IMG/VR virus record: IMGVR_UViG_3300025151_000040
Location: 1-59,045 of that record
Strand: one strand, 5' to 3'
Source of the DNA: a virus
DNA length: 59,045 bases
Made by a program: the position numbers and the translations under genes. Shown here one piece after another: positions 8,452 to 16,696 of this stretch. A model generated the notes under the pieces. The model was not told the origin of the DNA, made no database searches, and saw nothing but the letters and a program-made list of their open reading frames with translations. The first letter of the stretch is position 1; the number at the start of each line of letters is the position of its first letter.

Positions 8452-9551
8452 TGGGAAGTTTATTTAAACCAGCTACAACTGTTGTAGAGGCACCTAGTCA
8501 AAGTCAAGTACAATATGATATCCCACAGTATTTTAAAGATTTACAAGAAGATGTATTTGCTAGAGCCAATACAGCAAGTCGACAACCTTTTCAAGCTTAT
8601 CAAGGTGAACGTATAGCAGATTTAACTGCTCTTCAAAATGCTGCAATTACTCAAGCACAAACTAATTTAGGACAGTTCGGTCAATCTGGTGTAATACCTG
8701 AAGCTCAAAATAGAGTAAGAGATGCAGCTAATATAGCAGGAACTCAATTTACTACTAATATTGCAAATCAGTATATGAATCCTTTTATGGATACTGTAGC
8801 TAACAATGCAATAAGAAATTTACAAGAAGAATCTGCTAGAGCACAACAAACAGCTAGAGCACAAGCCGTTTCAAGAGGTGCATTTGGTGGAGCAAGACAA
8901 GGAATACAAGAAGCTACTCTTCAAGCTGAAACTGCAAAAAAAGCAGGAGATTTAACAGCTCAATTACAAGCACAAGCTTTTCAAGATGCAGCAAATAGAT
9001 TTGCTACTGATCGTGGTGTTGCAGCTCAAGGCCAATTAACTGCAGCTCAAGCAATCCCTGGTTTACAAGCTCAAGGTGGACAAGTCGGTTTACAAGAAGC
9101 GGCCGCTGCAACTCAATTTGGTGGACTACAACAAGCAATTCAACAGCAACGATTACTAGAAGATTACCGTGATTTTGTAGAACAACAAGGATTTGAAAGA
9201 GGACAATTAGGATTCTTATCAAGTATTCTTACAGGTGCTCCTATACGTTCTTACGGCGAAGAACGTTCAGGTACAGTAGGACAAGTTATAGGAGGTACTT
9301 CTCCTTTTGGTCAAATAGCAGGGGCTATTGGATCAGCTTATATGATGAGTGATTCTCGTTTAAAAGAAGATATTAAACTAGTAGGTAAATCTCCATTAGG
9401 AATAAATATCTATGAATTTAAATATATTAATAGCCCTGATAGATATCAAGGTGTAATGGCGCAAGAAGTGCCAGAAGCTTCTATTAATATTAATGGTTTC
9501 TTAGCTGTAGATTATAATAAAATAGATGTAGATTTTAAGAAGCTAAGGTAA
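8451..9551 (+). CDS. Probable DNA-ejection protein with C-terminal S74 chaperone domain
   Basis: 366 residues. Residues 1-290 are Ala/Gln-rich and helical (many Q-A-x-x repeats), as in internal ejection proteins. The last 67 residues are a short S74 (endosialidase-type) intramolecular chaperone: SDSRLKEDI at 300-308 with the Ser300 and Lys305 expected for self-cleavage, then GINIYEFKY and GVMAQEVPE. S74 domains usually fold and then leave trimeric fibres, so their presence on a helical protein is notable. The gene overlaps its neighbours by a base and leads two larger ejection-type genes. Confidence 0.7.
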   Translation: MGSLFKPATTVVEAPSQSQVQYDIPQYFKDLQEDVFARANTASRQPFQAYQGERIADLTALQNAAITQAQTNLGQFGQSGVIPEAQNRVRDAANIAGTQFTTNIANQYMNPFMDTVANNAIRNLQEESARAQQTARAQAVSRGAFGGARQGIQEATLQAETAKKAGDLTAQLQAQAFQDAANRFATDRGVAAQGQLTAAQAIPGLQAQGGQVGLQEAAAATQFGGLQQAIQQQRLLEDYRDFVEQQGFERGQLGFLSSILTGAPIRSYGEERSGTVGQVIGGTSPFGQIAGAIGSAYMMSDSRLKEDIKLVGKSPLGINIYEFKYINSPDRYQGVMAQEVPEASININGFLAVDYNKIDVDFKKLR

Positions 9552-9552
9552 T

Positions 9553-11481
9553 ATGTCAACAGCTTTAAATGTAAAAGAAGATTTTAATATTCTTCAAAAC
9601 TTCATAAAAGAAAATAATCAAGAAGGTATAGATCGTATTTACGAAAAATATGGTGGAGAAGAAAGATTTGAAAACGCCATAATGAATTATAATGAAGCAA
9701 ATGAACGTCCGCCTGGTGAAGACGAAGTAATGTCTACTGAAGAAGTTCTTGAATTAATGGACAAAAGAGCAGATGAGGGACAGGTAACTCAAGATGCTAC
9801 TTCTATTCTTTCTGATTTAGATAAGTTTAAAAACGCTGAAAAAGAATTTCAAAACTACGAAGAAAAAATAGCCCTTGCAGATAATATTATAAGTTTAGCT
9901 AATTTAAATGAACAGCAAGGAGATTTATTAAAAGAAAGTTTAGGGGCTAATAATAAAGGAATATTCGGAACAATTACAGATGGTGTTAAAAGCATAGGAG
10001 ATATCTTTACAGGTAGAACTGATTTTGATTTAGATACTTTTAGGGCCGCCGCACTTACAGCTGAAAAACTACCAATAGGTTCAGAGAATGTCGGATCACT
10101 TTACGGTGCTGCTTTTACTGATACGCCTGGTAAAGAAGTATTTAAAGATAGACTTATGGATCCTAGAACTCAATTCTTTTTACGATTAGCAAGAGAATCA
10201 GGAACACCTTCTTTCGCTTCTCCTTTTGCACGTGTCGCTAATGCTGCAGTTCAAACGGGTGAAGCTGAACAACAAAAATTATTAAACTTATTAAAGTATA
10301 GAGATAAAAATAAAACTACTGATAAAACAACAACTAAACAAATAAGATACACGATAAAAGCAAACGACCCTTACTTTTCAGATTTAGGTTTTGCGTCAGG
10401 AACACCTGGGTATGCCACTGTTCAATTAGAAAACGGAAAAATAACAAACTATTTAGATTTTGCTTTATCTACTCAAAAAGTAGCAGACGAAGAATTCGAT
10501 CCTCAAAAATTTCCTATAATTGAAAGTGAAGATAAAAGAATTTTTACAGAATTTGATTTAGATTCAAATATAACACAAAGAAATATATTACAAGAAAATG
10601 TTAGATTAGCTTCACAACTAGACGGACAAAAAGGTGTAACTAACGCAGATCAACTTTTATCGCCTATTGTAGAATTTGTAGCTCAAAAAAGTCCAGATCT
10701 TGCTAATACTCTTGCAGGAATAGTTAATAGAGAAGTAAAAGATTTTGAAATATTTAAAGATTTAGAAGCTAATGTGTTTGATCTTTTATTAGACGATCTT
10801 AAAAATTTATACCCTGTATCTGATAACGATATGAGAGTTATTAAAGCATCTAAACCTTTAGGGGCTTTTGGATTTGGTTTACGTTCATCTCAATTATTAG
10901 CTTTTAAAGAATATGATATTTTAAAAAATCAAGCTGAAAGAGAATTCATAATAAAGAATGGTCAATTAAATCAACAACCAACTTCCTTTTCAAATAAAGG
11001 CATAGAGTATAACGGTAAAATGTATTATACAGCGTCTAACTATGGAAATGCTGTCTTACAAGATAGAATAAATGCTGAGTGGAAAAAATCAGGAATTACA
11101 GATGAACAAATGGATAAGTGGGGTTTTAGAAAAGAAGATGGACAATACAATAATGTTACTAAATTAATAGCTATAAACGGAGTAGAAGTTGCTGAAGCAT
11201 TCGGAGAACCTAGCGATAAGATATTCTTATCAAAAAGTAAAGAAGCTGAAAGCTTATTAGACACTTTAAATTTACCAGCTGACCCTGACGATTTAACTAC
11301 GCCTTTAGTTTTAAGTTTAGCAGAGGGAGAGAAAGCGAGACAAGAAATATTAAGATTAGATTCAGGACCAGGTGATGCTATATATGACGCTTGGGTAGAA
11401 AAATATCCAGGTTTAGATGTTAATACGTCAATTATTATTCAACTTTATCCTAATTACGATGTTGATGTTGATATTGAATAA
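9553..11481 (+). CDS. Large virion protein, probable ejection/internal protein
   Basis: 642 residues, no membrane segment, charged and helical at the N-terminus (residues 1-140), then a mixed segment around GRTDFDLDTFRAAALTAEKL and a RESGTPSFASPFARVANAAV stretch. I do not recognise the fold. The position between the S74 protein and a 985-residue protein is where podoviruses keep proteins carried inside the head and ejected with the DNA. Confidence 0.65.
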   Translation: MSTALNVKEDFNILQNFIKENNQEGIDRIYEKYGGEERFENAIMNYNEANERPPGEDEVMSTEEVLELMDKRADEGQVTQDATSILSDLDKFKNAEKEFQNYEEKIALADNIISLANLNEQQGDLLKESLGANNKGIFGTITDGVKSIGDIFTGRTDFDLDTFRAAALTAEKLPIGSENVGSLYGAAFTDTPGKEVFKDRLMDPRTQFFLRLARESGTPSFASPFARVANAAVQTGEAEQQKLLNLLKYRDKNKTTDKTTTKQIRYTIKANDPYFSDLGFASGTPGYATVQLENGKITNYLDFALSTQKVADEEFDPQKFPIIESEDKRIFTEFDLDSNITQRNILQENVRLASQLDGQKGVTNADQLLSPIVEFVAQKSPDLANTLAGIVNREVKDFEIFKDLEANVFDLLLDDLKNLYPVSDNDMRVIKASKPLGAFGFGLRSSQLLAFKEYDILKNQAEREFIIKNGQLNQQPTSFSNKGIEYNGKMYYTASNYGNAVLQDRINAEWKKSGITDEQMDKWGFRKEDGQYNNVTKLIAINGVEVAEAFGEPSDKIFLSKSKEAESLLDTLNLPADPDDLTTPLVLSLAEGEKARQEILRLDSGPGDAIYDAWVEKYPGLDVNTSIIIQLYPNYDVDVDIE

Positions 11482-11483
11482 AA

Positions 11484-14441
11484 ATGTCCAAAGAATTATT
11501 AAAAAAAATAGAAAATTCTAGTACAAGTGAACTAGATACACTTATAAATGAATTAGATACTACAAGGAAAGAAGAAAAACAACCGAATGTTTTAGGCTAC
11601 GATGTTGACGTCATGAAGCAAGGCATTGACGATTACAATAAAGAATTAGAAGAATATTTAATAGAAAAAGAAGTAAGATTTAAATTTCCTTTACAACCAG
11701 GAACAGAAGAGTTCACTAATGCAATAGTGCCAGAAAACGTTAAATTAGAATTTTTAGGAGATTTTCAACCTAGTAAAACTACATCTTTAAAAATGTTAGG
11801 GTTAAACAGTCAAGAAACTGACAGTTATGCTAACTTCATGTACAATCTAATGTACGGCGCTTCTTCAAACATGGGTCCAGATACAGTTAAAGAATATGTA
11901 GGAAATGTTATTCAAACGTTTAACCCTGGTGAAGATATTCAAATGTCATATGCTAGTGAGTTAGAACCAGAATCGCCTAGAGATATAAACAGAATTCAAG
12001 AATTAAAAGATGCTGGATTTAACGTAGATGTAGATGATAATTTATTATTATATAAAGTAGGAGATGGTAATTGGTCAGTCGTAAATGAGCCTGGATTTTC
12101 TGAAGGTGATTTAGGATACTTTACTAAAGATATTGCAAGTGTTTTATTAGAAATACCAGCGTATGCTAAAGGCGGACCAGTAGGGGCCGGTTTAGCTGCA
12201 GGATTTGTAGAGTCAGTAGCTCAAATGGGTGCTTACATGACTAATCAAAAATTAGCAGGGAAAGAAGTAACTGCAGAAGAATTTAGAGATAAATTCATAA
12301 ACTCTTTACCAGATGCTGCATTTGCAGGAGTAAGTACAGCGGTACTAACTAAGGTAGCAGATAAAGCATACAAGTTTATTATGAATAAATTAGGATCTCC
12401 TAAACAAAAACTTAAAGATGATGAAATAGAAGAAAGCACTGCGGCTGTTGAATCAGGTTCTACAACTATAAATAAATTAGACGAAATTAATAAAGACATA
12501 CAAGAAGTAACGGGTAATACTTCAGCTAAAGTTCAATTAACCTTAGGAGAGGCTACTGGTAGTTACGACTTACTTGCAAAGGAAAATAGCATACAAAAAA
12601 TACCTGAATTAGCTGATAAATATAATCAAGCTTATAAACAAAAAATAATTTTATCTCAAAATAGTTTAGAAGAATATACAACTAAAATTTTAGGAGAAGA
12701 ACCCACTCCTAAAACTCAAGTAGTAAGTGAGTTAGGAGAGAACATACAAACAGGAGTAAGTGAAGGTTTAGAAAAAAACACTCAAAAAATATTAGATAAT
12801 TATACTCAAGATTTTTCAAGTTTTAGTAAAATATATGATTTAATAAATAAAAGTTCTGACGGAGGTATAGATTTATTAGAAAACACTAACTTTATTACAA
12901 ATATATTTAATCAACAAAAAAAATTACTTAACACTGAATTAGAAGCAATTGAAGGTAACGTATCTAGAATATTAGGTAATTACTCTGAAGAGATAACTAA
13001 TAATTTAGTTACTTTAAGTAGTTTTAGAAAAACTTTAAATTTAATAGACAACAATAGAAGTTTCTTAAGAGAATTAGATCCTAAAAGTGCTGAATATAGC
13101 ATATTTAAAAATTTCTTAGATTTTACTAAAGAAGGTAGAAAAACTAAAACATTAAGCTTAGAACAAACTCAACAGCTTATACAGTATGTAGATGCTTTAT
13201 CTTCAGATAGTTTTTCTGCTGCATTAAAAAATGTACCAGATGCTAAGAAAGCAGAGTTTAGACAGTTATTATCTGCGTTAAGAAGAGATCTAAGAAGAGG
13301 AGTTAATAAAAATTTAAGTAAAAATGATGCTAATGAATTATTTGCTAGTTACGATAATTTAAGAAATCTAAGAAAAGATTTCGATAATAATGTTATTAAT
13401 GAATTATTCATACAATCTAAATCCGGCAAAGTAAAATTAGCAGACGGTCATATTATAAACCACGTGCTATCTAATGAAAGATTTGCTATTGAGATGGCAA
13501 GTATCTTAAATCAAACTCCTAACTTAGCTAAAAAAGCAGTATTTGAACAAGCTATAATAGATGATTATATAAAAAATGTTTTAGGTGATTTAGGTATTCC
13601 TTCAAGCGAACTTGCTAAGAGAGCAGATAAGTGGTTTGCTTCAAACAAATACATAGACAATTTTTTTACAGGAGAAAATAGAAACATTATAAAACTAATG
13701 CAATCTCCTAGAAAATTTGATCAATACGTTAAAACAATGAATAAAAGAAAAGAAAGTGCTTTAGGAAGAGTAAATAAAGAATATGAAGAATTTACTAGCA
13801 TGGACCCTGCAAACTACTTAGATTATTTTAAAAAAAATCCTACTCAATTTAATAAAATAATTAGTATTATTAGATCAGGAGATTCAGCACTAGCTAATCA
13901 AGTGCGTAGACAAACTCAACAATTCTTTTTAAGAGAATTTTATGATGCAACAACATCTTATGATGCTAGAGCTGGTATGTATGCGTTTGATGGAGCCAAG
14001 CTTTTAGAGTTTTTAAAAGTTAATAATAATAGAGAAATGTTATTAAATATCTTTGGTGAACAAAGAGGCGCTAAATTCATAGGTGCTTTTGACGATATTG
14101 GAAATATTTTATTAAATTTTCAAAAGAAAATTACAGATATAGAAAAGGAACCAGTAATAACTAGAGCAGGGCTTGATATAGTTTTTGGTCCTTTAAATAG
14201 AAAAAGAACAATCTTAAGAGGAATTACTAGAGCAGTAAAATTATTTGGTGCTGAAGATTATATGGATAACGTGTTAGATGTAGAAACGTATATAAAAACT
14301 TTACTTGATCAAGAAAAACTAGGAACAGTAACCGCTGTATCAGGAACTCAAGCAATTGAAGCAGATCAAGAACCACCTAAGCCAACTTCAATGGTCGATA
14401 AAATAGTGGATAGTGTAGGTTCGTTAGAGATATTTAATTAG
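11484..14441 (+). CDS. 985-residue internal virion / ejection protein
   Basis: The largest gene of the window. It is charged and helical, with long heptad-like segments in residues 300-650 and a short glycine/alanine-rich segment near 225-260 (GGPVGAGLAAGFVESVAQMG) that could enter a membrane. The C-terminal third contains basic helices. Size, place (upstream of lysis, downstream of the nozzle) and composition agree with the large internal core proteins of podoviruses. I see no convincing lytic transglycosylase or protease motif. Confidence 0.65.
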   Translation: MSKELLKKIENSSTSELDTLINELDTTRKEEKQPNVLGYDVDVMKQGIDDYNKELEEYLIEKEVRFKFPLQPGTEEFTNAIVPENVKLEFLGDFQPSKTTSLKMLGLNSQETDSYANFMYNLMYGASSNMGPDTVKEYVGNVIQTFNPGEDIQMSYASELEPESPRDINRIQELKDAGFNVDVDDNLLLYKVGDGNWSVVNEPGFSEGDLGYFTKDIASVLLEIPAYAKGGPVGAGLAAGFVESVAQMGAYMTNQKLAGKEVTAEEFRDKFINSLPDAAFAGVSTAVLTKVADKAYKFIMNKLGSPKQKLKDDEIEESTAAVESGSTTINKLDEINKDIQEVTGNTSAKVQLTLGEATGSYDLLAKENSIQKIPELADKYNQAYKQKIILSQNSLEEYTTKILGEEPTPKTQVVSELGENIQTGVSEGLEKNTQKILDNYTQDFSSFSKIYDLINKSSDGGIDLLENTNFITNIFNQQKKLLNTELEAIEGNVSRILGNYSEEITNNLVTLSSFRKTLNLIDNNRSFLRELDPKSAEYSIFKNFLDFTKEGRKTKTLSLEQTQQLIQYVDALSSDSFSAALKNVPDAKKAEFRQLLSALRRDLRRGVNKNLSKNDANELFASYDNLRNLRKDFDNNVINELFIQSKSGKVKLADGHIINHVLSNERFAIEMASILNQTPNLAKKAVFEQAIIDDYIKNVLGDLGIPSSELAKRADKWFASNKYIDNFFTGENRNIIKLMQSPRKFDQYVKTMNKRKESALGRVNKEYEEFTSMDPANYLDYFKKNPTQFNKIISIIRSGDSALANQVRRQTQQFFLREFYDATTSYDARAGMYAFDGAKLLEFLKVNNNREMLLNIFGEQRGAKFIGAFDDIGNILLNFQKKITDIEKEPVITRAGLDIVFGPLNRKRTILRGITRAVKLFGAEDYMDNVLDVETYIKTLLDQEKLGTVTAVSGTQAIEADQEPPKPTSMVDKIVDSVGSLEIFN

Positions 14442-14725
14442 TGTCTCTGAGTAAATCGGTCAAAGGAACATCATCAGAGCATGCCGGAATTTCTTGGTTA
14501 TTAAAACAAGGCTATCATGTATTTAAAAATGTACATGTTACTGGTTTTATAGACGTAGTTATATTTAATGGTAAAGAACTAATAGGTATAGATATTAAAA
14601 GTGAAACATTTAGAAAGAAAAACGGACAAAAGATCTATAGAAAACCTACTAGTAAACAAGATGAATATGGTGTAAAATTGTTATTCGTAAAAAAAGACGG
14701 AGAGTGTTATTTTGGAAACCATTAA
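14441..14725 (+). CDS. Small PD-(D/E)XK nuclease-like protein
   Basis: 94 residues from GTG at 14441 overlapping the preceding stop. It has the core of a PD-(D/E)XK nuclease: Glu13 in a first helix, GFIDVVIF with Asp38, and LIGIDIKSE with Asp51-x-Lys53, then a YGVKLLFVK strand. The size matches Holliday-junction-resolvase-like or group I intron homing nucleases of this fold. It overlaps the lysozyme by 14 bases. A free-standing homing nuclease between virion and lysis genes is one reading; a recombination nuclease is the other. Confidence 0.65.
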   Translation: MSLSKSVKGTSSEHAGISWLLKQGYHVFKNVHVTGFIDVVIFNGKELIGIDIKSETFRKKNGQKIYRKPTSKQDEYGVKLLFVKKDGECYFGNH

Positions 14726-15134
14726 AGAACGTATAATTAAACACGAAGGTAAAATAAATAAGATATATAAAGATTCTTTAGGTCTTAAAACCTTTGGTGT
14801 AGGACATTTAGTATTACAATCTGATGATTTAGAAGAAAATGTAGAATATTCAGATGACGTTGTTATGAGATATTTTGAAAAAGACTTTGAAACTGCAGTA
14901 GGAGATGCCGATAAATTCATAGATAAGAACGAACATCCAGAAGATATTTATGGTGTTATAATCGAAATGTGTTTTCAACTAGGATATCCTCGTCTTTGTG
15001 GCTTTAAAAAGTTTAAGGCCGCTTTAGAAAATAAAGATTATGTAACAGCTTCAGCAGAAATGTTAGACAGCCGATGGGCTAAACAAACACCTAATCGAGC
15101 AAATGGTTTAGCAGATATTGTGAGGAACGTATAA
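14712..15134 (+). CDS. Endolysin, T4-type lysozyme (GH24)
   Basis: 140 residues from a TTG at 14712 with CGGAGAG eight bases upstream. The catalytic trio of T4 lysozyme is in place with exact spacing: Glu12 (KHEG), Asp21 (YKDSLG) and Thr27 (KTFGVGHL). The C-terminal lobe has CFQLGYPRLCGFKKF and SRWAKQTPNRANGL. No signal peptide, so release to the wall needs the holin encoded directly downstream (TAATG overlap). It cleaves the glycan strand of peptidoglycan at the end of infection. Confidence 0.92.
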   Translation: METIKERIIKHEGKINKIYKDSLGLKTFGVGHLVLQSDDLEENVEYSDDVVMRYFEKDFETAVGDADKFIDKNEHPEDIYGVIIEMCFQLGYPRLCGFKKFKAALENKDYVTASAEMLDSRWAKQTPNRANGLADIVRNV

Positions 15135-15520
15135 TGCTTTTAAATTTAGTTCCTACAATTTTAAAAGGAGTTGTTGACGTTGTTAAAACTAAAACCGAAA
15201 CTAAAAAACTTATGGCTCAAGCTGAGCAAACGCATGTTAGAAAAATGGCTGAAGGTGAAATTGATTACGCCATCGCAACACAAAAAAATATGCAAAATTC
15301 TTGGCGTGACGAATGGTTCACAATTATCCTCTCGATTCCACTCATTATAGTTTTTGCTGCAATATTTTTAAATAAACCTGAATGGATTACAAAATTAAAA
15401 GATGGATTCATAACTTTAGATGAGTTACCTGACTGGTACATATGGGCGTTATTGGCAGCTATAGCTAGTTCGTTTGGATTAAAAGTATCAGATCTTGCTA
15501 TTAAAAAATTTAAAAAGTAA
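15134..15520 (+). CDS. Holin (3-TM / gene-transfer-agent type)
   Basis: 128 residues. After a basic amphipathic N-terminal helix (residues 5-25) come a conserved SWRDEWFTIILSIPLIIVF segment with a first membrane span (about 60-77) and a second span WYIWALLAAIASSFGLKVSD (about 100-118). This order, including the S-W-x-D-E-x motif, is that of the holins first described in gene transfer agents. It follows the lysozyme with a one-base overlap, as expected for a lysis cassette. Confidence 0.75.
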   Translation: MLLNLVPTILKGVVDVVKTKTETKKLMAQAEQTHVRKMAEGEIDYAIATQKNMQNSWRDEWFTIILSIPLIIVFAAIFLNKPEWITKLKDGFITLDELPDWYIWALLAAIASSFGLKVSDLAIKKFKK

Positions 15521-15922
15521 TGGCCGATCCAAAAAAAAGGAAGTGGTAGAAGATTATTAAGAATGAAAATATCAGATCAAACAAGTATCTCCATGCCAAT
15601 GAGAAACTTGTTGAGTATTCTCGCAGCAGTAGCAATAGGTGTGTGGGCATACTTTGGAGTCATTGAACGATTAAATAATATTGAAACAAGACAAACTTTA
15701 TTTGAAGAAGACTTAGTTAAAGGTGCTGATCAAACGCCAGTCGATCAAGAACAGTTTATGTTATTAGAATTTGTATCAGGACAAGTAGAAGGTATGTCAG
15801 AAGATTTAGAAAATATGGCACATAACAAAGTTAATATACAAAGATTACAAACTGACATGGAAAAAGCACTTGAAGATATTGAAGAACTAAAAGATAAAAT
15901 AAGGGCAGCAAATGGTCACTAA
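15520..15922 (+). pseudogene. Membrane/coiled-coil protein; frame interrupted at an A8 tract
   Basis: An ATG at 15520 (TAATG with the holin stop) starts MADPKK but the frame ends at 15549. From the A8 run at 15531-15538 the other frame reads GSGRRLLR and continues through the ATG at 15563 into a 119-residue protein that stops at 15922. With one A fewer the gene would be continuous, about 133 residues. The ATG at 15563 has no ribosome binding site at normal distance. The product has one membrane span (residues 16-32 from 15563) and a coiled coil (33-115), like spanin-type or holin-associated proteins. Sequencing indel, programmed slippage or real inactivation are all possible. Confidence 0.6.
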
Positions 15923-16130
15923 AGTAATTATAGCTTTAATTTTATTTTCTGGTGGTACTATGATTGAACATACTGTAACAGATGGTGTTAAAGACTGCCT
16001 TGAAAAGAAAAGAATTATAGAACGCAACATGCAATCTGATACTGCAAGAGTATCTTGTGCTAAAGTTGAAGCACAAATAGAAACTATAGAAGGTGTGGAA
16101 TTTATTAGATCTTTGAGTAAGGTGGATTAA
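15912..16130 (+). CDS. Small secreted or membrane-anchored protein
   Basis: 72 residues, overlapping the previous gene by 11 bases. Residues 1-16 (MVTKVIIALILFSGGT) are a short hydrophobic signal or anchor; the remainder is hydrophilic with two cysteines (about 29 and 49) that could pair in the periplasm. It lies in the membrane-protein run after the holin, so a role in lysis or envelope modification is plausible. No family recognised. Confidence 0.7.
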   Translation: MVTKVIIALILFSGGTMIEHTVTDGVKDCLEKKRIIERNMQSDTARVSCAKVEAQIETIEGVEFIRSLSKVD

Positions 16131-16696
16131 TGGGGAATTGGTTTCTCTATTTAATAAGTTGTCTTATATTAACTTTAGTATTCGTTATTGGTGGCACAAA
16201 AAATTTTTACGCTGAAACGAACACTGTATCTAGTACAGTAGTAACTAATAGCACACCTCCTACTGCAAATGCTCCTACAATTATGAATAATAATAGTGAT
16301 ATATGTAAAGTTGGTGTGGGAGCCAGTGTGCAAAATAATGTAGTTGGTGTAGCTACAGGTGTAGTTATAGATGATGAATTATGTCAAAAATTAAAGCTAA
16401 GTCGTAGTCTATATGCTTACGGTATGAAGGTTGCGGCAGTATCCGTCTTATGTCAAGACTCTCGTGTTTGGGACGCTATGACTGATGCAGGAACCCCGTG
16501 CCCTGCTAGAGGTTCTATCGGAATAGAAGCTCAACAGTATTGGTCTAATAATCCTGATGAAATACCAGACGGCAGTAAATACAAATCAGAATATATTGCC
16601 GAAAATAAACCACCAGAAAAGGAGTTTAGTGATGCACAAAATGCTGCTCTATTTAAAACTTTGTTTATTCTTACTACTGGTATCCTTTTATTCTAA
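16130..16696 (+). CDS. Conserved secreted protein of the lysis region
   Basis: 188 residues. A hydrophobic signal/anchor spans residues 4-21. The mature part has TPPTANAPTIMNNNSDICK, GVGASVQNNVVGVATG, MKVAAVSVLCQDSRVWDAM and AGTPCPARG, with four cysteines and a hydrophobic C-terminus (LFKTLFILTTGILLF). Proteins with this AVSV(L/M)CQD and GTPCP pattern recur after holins in marine podoviruses and are of unknown function; two membrane ends suggest it spans or lines the periplasm. Confidence 0.7.
   Translation: MGNWFLYLISCLILTLVFVIGGTKNFYAETNTVSSTVVTNSTPPTANAPTIMNNNSDICKVGVGASVQNNVVGVATGVVIDDELCQKLKLSRSLYAYGMKVAAVSVLCQDSRVWDAMTDAGTPCPARGSIGIEAQQYWSNNPDEIPDGSKYKSEYIAENKPPEKEFSDAQNAALFKTLFILTTGILLF

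Noticed and set aside
16557-16631. Earlier start for the secreted protein at 16632
   Set aside because: It would hide the signal peptide behind 25 polar residues and lacks a binding site.
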